In this document: positions 36,037 to 44,007 of the stretch, piece after piece | Layout of the letters: every line of letters begins with the position of its first letter | Position numbering within the stretch: the first letter of the stretch is position 1 | Source of the DNA: UBA6168 sp964573725 | GTDB taxonomy: Bacteria; Bacteroidota; Bacteroidia; Chitinophagales; Saprospiraceae | Assembly (NCBI GenBank): GCA_964573725.1 | Contig: CAZNLJ010000011.1 | Coordinates: 72,009-136,008, forward strand | DNA: 64,000 nt | Direction of reading: 5' to 3' | Notes under the pieces: generated by a model | Told to the model about the DNA's origin: nothing | The model's database searches: none | What the model saw: only the letters and a program-made list of their open reading frames with translations | Program-made: the position numbers and the translations under genes

Positions 36037-38457
36037 ATGTCCCTTCCCTTTTCCACTTCCGGTCCCCGGGCGACCCCTTACCTCCCCTACCTCCGACGGG
36101 CCTGGATCCTGTCCCTTGTTTTTTTCACCCTGTACGGCTGGCTCCGATGGCCGCTATCCTTGCTACAGGACCCCGTTTGCACCGTATTGACCGACCGGAA
36201 CGGCGCCCTGCTCGGTGCGCGCATTGCGGCCGACGGGCAATGGCGCTTTCCGCAGGGCCATGCCCTCAATCCGAAGTTCCGCCAAGCCCTGCTGCAATTC
36301 GAGGACAAGCGGTTCTTCCGCCACCCGGGAATCGACCCCTTGGCCATGGCCAGGGCCGTACGGGACAACCTGGTGCATGGACGCATCGTCAGCGGCGGAA
36401 GCACCCTGTCTATGCAGGTCGTCCGGCTTTCCCGGAAAGGCAGGTCCAGGAACATTCCTGAAAAACTCCTCGAGACCGCCCTTGCCTTCCGATTGGAATG
36501 GCAATACGACAAGCCCTCGATATTGGCCCTGTATGCGGCGAATGCCCCTTTCGGCGGCAATGTCGTCGGACTGGATGCCGCCGCCTGGCGATACTTCGGA
36601 AAGGACCAGTCGGCCCTCTCCTGGGCGGAGGCGGCCCTGCTGGCCGTCCTTCCGAACAGTCCAGCCCTGCTGCACCCGGGCAGGAACCGCGAGCGCTTGC
36701 GTACCAAGCGGAACCGGCTGCTCCACCAACTGCAAGGTGCCGGTCGAATATCCGCCGCCGATCTCGAGCTGGCCCTGGAGGAACCGCTTCCGGAGAAACC
36801 CTTACCCCTGCCCGCCCTTGCCCCGCATCTGCTGGACCGCGCCGGCCGGGAAGCCGCCCACGGCACCACCCGGGGCGGCGGTTGGATCCGCAGCACGCTG
36901 GACCTTGCCCGACAACAGACCGTCTCGTCCATTGCCCGGCGACGGGCCGCTACCCTCCGCCGGAACGGCATTCACAACCTCGCCGTCCTCGTCCTCGATG
37001 TGCCGACCGGCGAAGTGCGCGCCTATCTCGGGAACTTGCCGGACATCGCCGCAGCACATAGCCCTGCCGTCGATATCGTCACGGCACCCCGCAGCACCGG
37101 AAGCCTGCTGAAGCCCTTGCTCTACGCCTGTGCCCTCCAGGACGGACACATCCTGCCCCGAAGCCTGCTGCCCGATATCCCCACCCACCTGCCGGGATTC
37201 CATCCCCGGAATTTCACGGACAGCTACGACGGCGCCGTTCCCGCGGACCAGGCCCTTGCCCGCTCCCTCAACATTCCCTTCGTCAAGTTGCTGCAAACTT
37301 ACGGCGTGGAGCGATTCCACTTCCAGCTGGGCAACCTCGGCATGTCCACCCTACACCGGCCCGCCTCCCACTATGGGCTTTCCCTGATCCTGGGTGGTGC
37401 CGAGGCCACCCTGTGGGACCTCGCCGGGATTTACGCCTCCATGGCCCGGACCCTCCTATCCTACCACCGATGGGACGGCCGCTACCTCCCGTCGGATATC
37501 CATCCACCCCGTTACCTGGAGTCCGGGCAGACATCCGTCGAACAGCGCCCCGCCGCCCGGTCGGACCATGTGCCCCCCCTGCGGGCCGATGCCATCTGGC
37601 TGACCTTCGAAGCCATGGACGAACTGGAACGGCCTGCCCAGGAAGGCCGTTGGCAACAATTCGGGGGCGCCGGCCGCATCGCCTGGAAAACCGGTACCAG
37701 CGTCGGCCTGCGCGATGCCTGGGCCATCGGTGTCCAGGCGGAATATGTCGTGGCCGTTTGGGTCGGCAACGCCGATGGGGAGGGCCGGCCGGGTCTGACC
37801 GGCATCTCTACGGCCGCCCCTATCCTCTTCGACATCTTTCGCACACTCCCCGCCGCATCTTGGTTCGAACCCCCGCTCGATGCACTCCGACCTACCGGCT
37901 GCTGCCGCCTGAGCGGGTTCCTCGCTTCCGAACATTGTCCGAAGGATACCATCCAAGGGCCGACCCAGGCCTTGAACGCCCTACCCTGCCCCTACCACCA
38001 CCGGATCCGGACCTCCGTGGACGGAACCGAGCGGGTCTCCATCCCCTGCCTCCCACCGGGAACACCGACGACTGAAAAAACATGGTTTGTCCTGCCGCCG
38101 GCGATGGCACACTTTTTCAAACCCAAACATCCGGATTACCTGCCGCTCCCACCCTGGCGCGCCGGCTGCGCGCCCCTCGCGGCCACAGACGGCCAGGTCA
38201 TGCAACTGATCTATCCAGCCCCCCGTTCCCGCCTGCGCATTCCCCGGGAACTCGACGGCACCAAAGGCGAAGCGGTCTTCCGCATCGCCCACCACCATCC
38301 GGAGGCCACCCTGTTCTGGCACCTCGACGACCAATTTGTCGGAAGTACCCGAACATTTCATGAAATGGCTTTCTCCCCACTCCCCGGAACCCATTTGCTG
38401 ACGGTGGTGGATGCGGACGGAAACCGCTTGACGCAATCCTTCGATATCCTGGAATAA
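36037..38457 (+). CDS. pbpC: Penicillin-binding protein 1C
   Basis: 806 residues; bifunctional peptidoglycan synthase. Residues about 22-42 form the membrane anchor. The glycosyltransferase domain shows FEDKRFFRHPGIDP (catalytic Glu89) and GGSTLSMQVVRL; the transpeptidase domain shows STGSLLKP (active Ser356, Lys359) and KTGTS (about residue 552). The C-terminal about 100 residues match the PBP1C-specific domain (IYPAPRSRLRIPRELDG ... FWHLDDQFVGST), which marks it as 1C rather than 1A. The alpha-2-macroglobulin gene that often accompanies pbpC is absent here. Start ATG 36037 precedes a short cytoplasmic tail; the open frame upstream is not supported. Confidence 0.93.
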   Translation: MSLPFSTSGPRATPYLPYLRRAWILSLVFFTLYGWLRWPLSLLQDPVCTVLTDRNGALLGARIAADGQWRFPQGHALNPKFRQALLQFEDKRFFRHPGIDPLAMARAVRDNLVHGRIVSGGSTLSMQVVRLSRKGRSRNIPEKLLETALAFRLEWQYDKPSILALYAANAPFGGNVVGLDAAAWRYFGKDQSALSWAEAALLAVLPNSPALLHPGRNRERLRTKRNRLLHQLQGAGRISAADLELALEEPLPEKPLPLPALAPHLLDRAGREAAHGTTRGGGWIRSTLDLARQQTVSSIARRRAATLRRNGIHNLAVLVLDVPTGEVRAYLGNLPDIAAAHSPAVDIVTAPRSTGSLLKPLLYACALQDGHILPRSLLPDIPTHLPGFHPRNFTDSYDGAVPADQALARSLNIPFVKLLQTYGVERFHFQLGNLGMSTLHRPASHYGLSLILGGAEATLWDLAGIYASMARTLLSYHRWDGRYLPSDIHPPRYLESGQTSVEQRPAARSDHVPPLRADAIWLTFEAMDELERPAQEGRWQQFGGAGRIAWKTGTSVGLRDAWAIGVQAEYVVAVWVGNADGEGRPGLTGISTAAPILFDIFRTLPAASWFEPPLDALRPTGCCRLSGFLASEHCPKDTIQGPTQALNALPCPYHHRIRTSVDGTERVSIPCLPPGTPTTEKTWFVLPPAMAHFFKPKHPDYLPLPPWRAGCAPLAATDGQVMQLIYPAPRSRLRIPRELDGTKGEAVFRIAHHHPEATLFWHLDDQFVGSTRTFHEMAFSPLPGTHLLTVVDADGNRLTQSFDILE

Positions 38458-38538
38458 AAAAGAAGCCGGCCGACGGTCCTTGTCGACGACACCGCGGCAC
38501 GGCAGGCGGATGGTGATAGGTAACGGGAAATGGCGGGC

Positions 38539-38608
38539 AAAAAAAAACTCCTACATCGGGAGGCTCAAGGCTGATGTAGGAGCACTAAACATACTATGAG
38601 AAAACTAC
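38539..38608 (-). ncRNA. Candidate small RNA, copy 1
   Basis: On the minus strand a promoter-like TAATTTG (38615-38621) is followed by the leader GTTTTCTCATAGTATGTTTA (38586-38605), then a 10-bp perfect stem CTCCTACATC (38573-38582) / GATGTAGGAG (38548-38557) with a 15-base loop, then nine T (38539-38547). This is a standard intrinsic terminator directly behind a roughly 25-base leader, giving a transcript of about 70 bases. Copy 2 at 39008 has the same leader and a stem with a compensatory base-pair change. A 13-codon frame starting at the ATG in the leader is also possible. Expression is not shown; the call rests on the pattern. Confidence 0.5.
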
Positions 38609-39007
38609 ACGATGCAAATTACCGCATTCTTTTCCGTACCGACTTGCCAAATTGAGGAAGCGGGAGCTTATATGACGAAACGGTAGATATGATTTAGTAA
38701 ACGGTCATCGGGAGCAGGTTATACATCACATTCCGGATTTACCGATCTGCCGGCACCGCCGATGTGAGCGGCATGGAAGTAGATGTCCCCACCGGACTCC
38801 GGCGGAGATGTCAACCCCGGCGAGGCACCCGGAAAAGGAAATCCCGTGGCCGCTCCCGGGCATCGGACCATGAATAGGCAGGACCCCGCCAGCCGGCCAG
38901 CGTGTAAATGAAAGACCCGGTGCGTGCGTTGCAGGGCGCAAGATGCGAGCGCAGCCCACGGTATCTGCAGGGAAGGGCAAGGGAAGGAAGGCAGTGGAAA
39001 TACGGAC

Positions 39008-39072
39008 AAAAAAAAACCTACACCTCAGAAGGGAATCAAGGTGTAGGAGAATTAAACATACTATGAGAAAAC
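39008..39072 (-). ncRNA. Candidate small RNA, copy 2
   Basis: Same architecture as copy 1: promoter element TATCTTTG (39079-39086), the identical 20-base leader GTTTTCTCATAGTATGTTTA (39053-39072), a 9-bp perfect stem CCTACACCT (39039-39047) / AGGTGTAGG (39017-39025), and nine T (39008-39016). Compared with copy 1, a T-A pair in the stem is C-G here, so pairing is kept while the sequence changes. The region upstream (to about 39160) is also loosely similar to that upstream of copy 1, so a unit of about 170 bases or more was duplicated. It lies about 490 bases downstream of the histidine kinase stop and on the same strand. Confidence 0.55.
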
Positions 39073-39078
39073 TTGATA

Positions 39079-39086
39079 CAAAGATA
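39079..39086 (-). promoter_or_regulatory. Probable promoter -7 element (TATCTTTG) of small RNA copy 2
   Basis: Exact match to TAnnTTTG placed 7 bases before the conserved leader; a T-rich tract is at the -33 distance. Confidence 0.55.
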
Positions 39087-39241
39087 GATTTGGCAGTTTC
39101 CAGAAAAAAACTACTTTTACGCATCGGTAGGCAAATCCGAGGAAACGGTGTGAATGGATGAGGAAGCGGTCGGCTTTATAATTTTGCGGAACGATCCGGC
39201 CGGCAAGCGGTTCCATCGGGTAAGAAAGGCGAAAGCAATTC

Positions 39242-39320
39242 GGCACTAAACCTACAAGAGAAACTACATTGGGCTACCGGACCGAACATTCCGGTCACAT
39301 GCCATGAGAAAACAAGCGGT
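39242..39320 (-). repeat. Degraded third copy of the small RNA unit
   Basis: The minus strand contains GTTTTCTCATGGCATGT (39300-39316) and GTAGTTTCTCTTGTAGGTTTAGTGCC (39242-39267), both close variants of the leader of copies 1 and 2. A 7-bp hairpin (GACCGGA...TTCGGTC) lies between them, but no T-run or TAnnTTTG element is present, so it is probably inactive. Confidence 0.4.
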
Positions 39321-39562
39321 TTCCGGGGCTTGGGCCCCGGCCGGATTTCAGCTCCCCGAACAAGGGCGTACAGGCACCGGCATCATCCGGCCGGCATCGA
39401 AAAAAAATTCCTGGGTAACGGCGAATCGGGTCGTGCGGTGGTTCCCATCGGTCAATTCGTACGCGCATGCCTAAAGGGCGGGCACGCCGTTGTCCGACAT
39501 TCCGGGACGAATTCGATGCCACGTAGATAACAGGTTCCGGAGCGCTCCCCGCCCGCTAACCG

Positions 39563-41488
39563 TCATTTCAGGTCGAATTCGATGACCGGTATCATCACAT
39601 CCACCCGGGTGCCGCTGGGTTGGCCGTCCGCATCGAACAAATCGGTGATAAGGACCGGATTTTCATCCCGGTTGTTGGTGCGCAACAGGATATCCAACCG
39701 GTCTTGGGTAATCTTGGTTCCGAGGGACCGGTGGCGCTTCAAATTGGGATTGAGGTCCCGTTGCAATTGGGCCTGTCGACGGCCCACCCCATTGTCCTCG
39801 ATGGTACAACGGACCATTTGTTCGTCCAGCAGCGAAAAGTGGATGCGGATTAGTCCGTCCTTCTTGGAACGGATACCGTGTTCGATGGCATTTTCGACAT
39901 ACGGTTGGATGATGAGGCTGGGCACCCCGAGAATATCCTCCTCGATATCCTCATCCACTTCGATTTCGTATCGGAGTTTGTTTTCGAACCGGAGTTTCTC
40001 ATTGATGGCGAGATAATTCCGGATGAAATCGATTTCCTTTTCCAGCGAAATGTACTCCAGCTCGGAATATTCCAGGCTTTGCCGCATCAGGTGAGCGAAC
40101 TGGGCGAGGTATTTGGCGGCTTGGGTGGCATCGTTGGAAGTGATGAAATGTTGGACGGAATTGAGCGCGTTGAATACGAAATGCGGGTTCATCTGTGCGC
40201 GTAACGCCTTGAGCTGCAAACCGGAAGCTTGGAGCCTGAGCATTTCCGCCTCCTTATCCTTTTTTTCGGCCTCATATTTCACCTGGAGTTCCTTCAGTTC
40301 GGAATCCTTTTCCGCAAAGAAATACTGTTCCATGGCCTGCCTGTACAGCAGTTGGTAGTCGTAGGCGTTCTTGTAATCCTGTTCCCGGGCATAGAGTTGG
40401 GAGATATCCTGGAGGATGCCGGAGATCTGTTTGTAATCCTCGATATTCCGGGCGAATTCCAAGGCGCGGAAATAGTGCTTGAAAGCCTTCTTGGCTTTCT
40501 CGGATTGGTAGATGCGGGCGCGCCACCATTCGATATTGGCCAGGTTCTTATCCCTTTTTTCCTTGAAAAGCGGATAGGCGGTGGCGAACAATTCCAGGGC
40601 TTCCCGGTGGTGGCCGATCGTCATGTAACAATAGCCGAGATTGGCGTAAGCCATGGCCCGGGCCTGCTGGTTGACGTCATCGACGACCTTGACCGCCTTC
40701 TTGAAATACAGGCTGGCATTTTCGACATCCTGATTGGATAGGAACGCGTTCCCGACATTCAGGTAATGCCAGGAGAGGCGGGCCTTCATGCCTTTTTCCT
40801 CACAGAGCCGGACCACCTCCCGGTATGCATGGATACTTTTTTCCGGTTCGTTGGTTGCGGCGTAGATGGCGCCCAGTCCGCTTTGGACCAAGGTGTAGAA
40901 ATAGTGGTCCTTCATATCCGGCTCGGCGGGCAGCGACTTCAAGTGCTGTTCCGCCAGGTGGAACGCCTTGAGCGCCCTGGGAAGAAAGGAAAGCTTCAAG
41001 TGGAAAAAACCTTGGCGGCAGAGCAGTCGGGTGGACAGCCGCTGGTCCGGATAGACCTCCAGGTACTTGGCTGCCTGGGAGAGATAAAAGCGGGCACGGT
41101 CGGGCTGTTCCAGATTGAGCAAGGTGCCGGCATAATCGATATAGGTTTCCGTCAGTTGTTTGACGTCACCACGTTCGCCCAAGATTTCCAGGGCCATCCG
41201 GAAATGGATATCGGAGAGGTTGTAATTGTAGCGCTGGTTTTCTACCAGTGCGGTATGAAGGTGGAAACCCAATTGATAATCAGGCTGTTCGATATCAGAG
41301 ATAAGTTCCTGTTGCGCGGCGAGATAACGATGTGCCTTTGCGAGGTCGGTAAAAAGGAACTGCCGCACCAAAGCATCCAGGTTACGGATGCGGCGCAGGC
41401 TTTCCCCCGCTTCGACCGATTGTGCGACGGGGGCGTGGCCGGAGGGGGGGCGTGCCGGGGACTTTTGTTCTTCTTGGTATTCGTTCAT
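39563..41488 (-). CDS. Cytoplasmic TPR sensor histidine kinase (LytS/PF06580 type)
   Basis: 641 residues; start at ATG 41488 (a GTG one codon earlier is less likely). No signal peptide or membrane segment. Residues about 60-390 hold consecutive TPR helices (for example YYTLVQSGLGAIYAATNEPEKSIHAYREVV and AMAYANLGYCYMTIGHHREALELF), then a coiled coil (about 390-430, KDSELKELQVKYEAEKKDKE), the H-box LRAQMNPHFVFNALNSVQ (phospho-acceptor His436), the N-box PSLIIQPYVENAIEHG and the G-box DNGVGRRQ. This kinase class pairs with LytTR response regulators; one is encoded upstream on the same strand. TPR sensor domains bind peptides or proteins, so the input is likely an intracellular ligand. A GG-leader peptide gene lies between the pair. 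Confidence 0.9.
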   Translation of the reverse strand: MNEYQEEQKSPARPPSGHAPVAQSVEAGESLRRIRNLDALVRQFLFTDLAKAHRYLAAQQELISDIEQPDYQLGFHLHTALVENQRYNYNLSDIHFRMALEILGERGDVKQLTETYIDYAGTLLNLEQPDRARFYLSQAAKYLEVYPDQRLSTRLLCRQGFFHLKLSFLPRALKAFHLAEQHLKSLPAEPDMKDHYFYTLVQSGLGAIYAATNEPEKSIHAYREVVRLCEEKGMKARLSWHYLNVGNAFLSNQDVENASLYFKKAVKVVDDVNQQARAMAYANLGYCYMTIGHHREALELFATAYPLFKEKRDKNLANIEWWRARIYQSEKAKKAFKHYFRALEFARNIEDYKQISGILQDISQLYAREQDYKNAYDYQLLYRQAMEQYFFAEKDSELKELQVKYEAEKKDKEAEMLRLQASGLQLKALRAQMNPHFVFNALNSVQHFITSNDATQAAKYLAQFAHLMRQSLEYSELEYISLEKEIDFIRNYLAINEKLRFENKLRYEIEVDEDIEEDILGVPSLIIQPYVENAIEHGIRSKKDGLIRIHFSLLDEQMVRCTIEDNGVGRRQAQLQRDLNPNLKRHRSLGTKITQDRLDILLRTNNRDENPVLITDLFDADGQPSGTRVDVMIPVIEFDLK

Positions 41489-41532
41489 CACGATGCAGGA
41501 ATCCCGATGATGTCAAGTAGCCGTAAATTCGG

Positions 41533-41540
41533 CAAATATA
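41533..41540 (-). promoter_or_regulatory. Probable promoter -7 element (TATATTTG) for the histidine kinase gene
   Basis: Exact TAnnTTTG match, 45 bases upstream of the ATG at 41488. Suggests the kinase has its own promoter and is not only read through from the peptide gene. Confidence 0.55.
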
Positions 41541-42274
41541 AATTTCAGGACCGTCGGACCATGTCCTTTCCTTAGTCACATGCCGGGGCGATATGGCCTC
41601 CGGCCGTCCGATTCCGTAGCTTTTGGCGTATAGTCTTCGGAGGACCCTCGACGGTTGTTCGGGCGCGTAGCTCCCGAAACGGTTTTTCAATCGGATCCAG
41701 GAGTTGCATGTAGCGACGCAAACCCTTCCCCGACGACAAGGTCCCGGTCAGGACGGGCTGGCATCGACCGACAGGCCGAGGGTAGATCCGATACAGGTAC
41801 CGGGAAGCTTCTTTGAGCATTCGCAGGCACAACTGCATGAAAGCTTGTGCCCCGGTATCGAGCGGGATACCTGGTGCGGGCGTAAAGAACCGTGGACCGC
41901 GGGTCTTGACCCGGACTGTCCCGGGGATCGGGCCCGGCGATTGCCGTCACAGCAACAAGATCGGGGGAGATTCCCGCTGTGCCGGAAATCCATGTATGCC
42001 ACCGGAATTGGGTACGGCCTGATACCACGCTGGTAAATGAGACAGCATAATCGGCCATCCGAGTATTGCCGCCGGAATCGGGAAGAAGGTCCGGTTTACA
42101 TACCAGGGAATTCGTCCGGGCTGTGAGACACTTCAAACCCAAGCCGAAGGAGCGAGCGGATTCGGCGATAATCGGGGAACTGCATGGACAGGGCATTCGG
42201 CGACCTGCAAACTGACTTTTCAGTGCAGGGAAATCCGATGACAGGCAGTGCCGGCAAGGCGCCGCCGGTTCCGG
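41541..42274. other. Intergenic region, no gene recognised
   Basis: About 730 bases between the kinase promoter and the GG-leader peptide gene. Several frames of 70-170 codons are open but none shows a family or a reasonable composition. A decayed gene cannot be excluded. Confidence 0.4.
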
Positions 42275-42487
42275 TTACTGCGGCAAATCACCTTGGCAGG
42301 GCGAGGGGCTGAAGAAGCCGAAGAAGCTGCTTCGCCGTTTCCGGTCGGTCGGACGCTCCGTACCGCCCAGGAATTCTCCCATTTCCTCCTTGGTCAGCCG
42401 ATTGATTTTCTCCAATTCCTTCAAACTACGTTTTTTGTTGGTAGCCTCCTGCATAGTATCGAGATTTTTTGTAAATAACCCGAACAT
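42275..42487 (-). CDS. Double-glycine leader peptide (putative secreted peptide precursor)
   Basis: 70 residues from the ATG at 42487. Residues 1-42 are a helical, charged leader ending in a textbook double-glycine motif: Leu31 (-12), Thr32 (-11), Glu35 (-8), Met36 (-7), Phe39 (-4), Gly41-Gly42. Bacteroidota natural-product and bacteriocin-like precursors share the pattern LxKLSKEEMxxIxGG. The 28-residue remainder (43-70) starts TERPTDRKRR, contains SSFFGFF and a single Cys64, and ends GDLPQ; it is basic and would be released by a C39-type peptidase/ABC exporter, which is not in this window. The gene lies between a LytTR regulator and a LytS-type kinase on the same strand, as in peptide-pheromone loci. 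An in-frame TTG/GTG-type start 10 codons earlier is possible. Role as a signal or bacteriocin is inference. Confidence 0.62.
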   Translation of the reverse strand: MFGLFTKNLDTMQEATNKKRSLKELEKINRLTKEEMGEFLGGTERPTDRKRRSSFFGFFSPSPCQGDLPQ

Positions 42488-42730
42488 GGTGAACTCATTT
42501 AAAAACTGACGAGTCACCTGTGTGTGCTTTCTACTTTCCCTAAGTGTTTGTTTCCGAATAAGTAAGCTGTGTTTTTTCTCATTTGCCGCCGGACAGGACA
42601 GCGGGGTCCTACGACGGTTTACGGCGGGGAAAGGAAGAGCCTCCCATCACACAAGTGCCTTCCCAGTCTGACGCGTTAGTGTTTGTTTTTAGTATCAATA
42701 GTTTTAGGCGCGACGAGCGTGGGCACTTGA

Positions 42731-43543
42731 TCAGAGTGCTTCCTCCAGTCTGCGCATTTGTTCCATGAAAGCCGGGCGGCGGCGACGGGAGACCTCGATT
42801 TTCTTACCGTCGTCCATCACCAGATAGCCGCCGTCCCCTTTAATGAATTTCCGCATATAGTTCAGGTTGATCACATGTCGTTTGTGCACGCGGTAAAAAT
42901 TCATAGTTTCCAGCAGGTCCTCATAAGCCTTGATGGTCCTGGAGGCGGTGATCCTTTCTCCGTTGGAAAGGAAGATGTGGGTATAATTATCCTCCGCCTC
43001 GAGGCGGACGATATCCTTGATATTGACGAAGTAGATGCCGTCTATGGCCGAGATGCTCATCTTTTCGAACGAATTGGGATTGTTCAGGTGCTTGTTGAAC
43101 AATTCCAGCCGCTGTTCGATCTGTTCGGATTTCTGCAGGCGGATGCGCCGTACCGCCTGCGCGAGATTGTCCGGGTCGATGGGCTTCATGATATACCCGA
43201 TGGAACTGTACTCGCAGGCCTTGATGGCATGTTCGTTGAAGGCCGTGATGAAGACGATTTCGAAGTCTATCGGGCGCAGCTCATCCAACATCCTGAATAC
43301 CAGACCATCCGGCAAATTGATGTCAAGAAATGCCACGTCCGGCCGGAAAGCCGGGTCCTCAAACAAATCCATCCCTTCCTCCACGGTGCTGGCATCACCG
43401 ATGACGGAGACCTCCGGACAATGCTTTTCCAACAGGTTCTTCAGGTTCCGCAAACAGTTGATCTCGTCCTCTACAATCAGGGCTTTTATCACATTCGTAG
43501 CTTTTTTCAGCGGGAGTGTTTCGATTGCATCCGATGTCATCAT
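42731..43543 (-). CDS. LytTR-family response regulator
   Basis: 270 residues; two adjacent ATG codons at 43543/43540 are equivalent starts. The receiver domain shows the acidic pocket VEDE (24-27), phospho-acceptor Asp74 (FLDINLPDG), FITAFNEHAIKA and the conserved Lys in YIMKPID. A LytTR DNA-binding domain follows (about 165-265: IYFVNIKDIVRLEAEDNYTHIFL ... FYRVHKRHVINLNYMRKF). Such regulators bind paired direct repeats upstream of their targets. It should be the partner of the TPR kinase encoded downstream. The first 18 residues before the receiver domain are unusual and may be unstructured. Confidence 0.92.
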   Translation of the reverse strand: MMTSDAIETLPLKKATNVIKALIVEDEINCLRNLKNLLEKHCPEVSVIGDASTVEEGMDLFEDPAFRPDVAFLDINLPDGLVFRMLDELRPIDFEIVFITAFNEHAIKACEYSSIGYIMKPIDPDNLAQAVRRIRLQKSEQIEQRLELFNKHLNNPNSFEKMSISAIDGIYFVNIKDIVRLEAEDNYTHIFLSNGERITASRTIKAYEDLLETMNFYRVHKRHVINLNYMRKFIKGDGGYLVMDDGKKIEVSRRRRPAFMEQMRRLEEAL

Positions 43544-43569
43544 GTCGTATCAGTAAATGCTGTGTCAGA

Positions 43570-43577
43570 CAAAAATA
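43570..43577 (-). promoter_or_regulatory. Probable promoter -7 element (TATTTTTG) for the LytTR regulator
   Basis: Matches TAnnTTTG, 27 bases before the ATG. It sits at the edge of an AT-rich divergent regulatory region (about 43560-43700) shared with the TPR-CHAT gene. Confidence 0.5.
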
Positions 43578-43899
43578 AGACAGAATCGCCAAATATGAAA
43601 TGATTTTCTAATAAAAAATCCGTGCAATTCATTGATTTACATTTTATTAAAATATTTTTACACAAAATGTTACCGGACTATTGATTACACATATTATTTA
43701 TTTAGATAAATTTAGGTATCCCGCTTGCGGGCCGCCCCGCCGAACCGGTGCCCGCCGACCCACGGCACCGGCCGCTGCATTTCTTTCCAACCGCCCCCCC
43801 GGGAGCAGGTGTATTGTTAGCAACTGCGGCCCTTCCTTTCCGATTCCTGTAAAACAACCGGTTCGGAACGATAAGTTTGTAAGATGCAAGGCATTTCAT
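43578..43899. other. Divergent regulatory region between the LytTR regulator and the TPR-CHAT gene
   Basis: The left 130 bases are strongly AT-rich (for example TTACATTTTATTAAAATATT around 43638), unlike the surroundings, and are a natural site for regulator binding. The right part is GC-rich. No gene. Confidence 0.5.
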
Positions 43900-43907
43900 T
43901 ACATTTG
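43900..43907 (+). promoter_or_regulatory. Probable promoter (TTTG-N20-TACATTTG) for the TPR-CHAT gene
   Basis: TACATTTG matches TAnnTTTG, and TTTG at 43876-43879 gives a 20-base spacer, close to the phylum consensus. It is 100 bases before the chosen ATG at 44008, which supports that start over longer readings of the frame. Confidence 0.6.
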
Positions 43908-44007
43908 TTCAGTTGGAAACCGCGGAAACTCCGCCGGCCCCCTTCCTATCACCATCCGGGTCAGCCCGGCCTTCCGGGGCCGCCTTACCGGACCGAAAAC
44001 CCGCCTC

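Larger units (their letters stand above)
38458..39562. other. 1.1-kb intergenic region between convergent genes with repeated RNA-like units
   Basis: Lies between pbpC (plus) and the histidine kinase gene (minus). It contains two related minus-strand units with promoter-like element, conserved leader and intrinsic terminator (38539-38621 and 39008-39086) and a degraded third copy (39242-39320). The remaining sequence has a lower GC content than the neighbours and no protein gene. Confidence 0.6.

Noticed and set aside
41572..41838. 88-codon minus-strand frame upstream of the kinase, considered as a transposase remnant
   Set aside because: No DDE or HUH motif or inverted repeat could be found; composition is not convincing.
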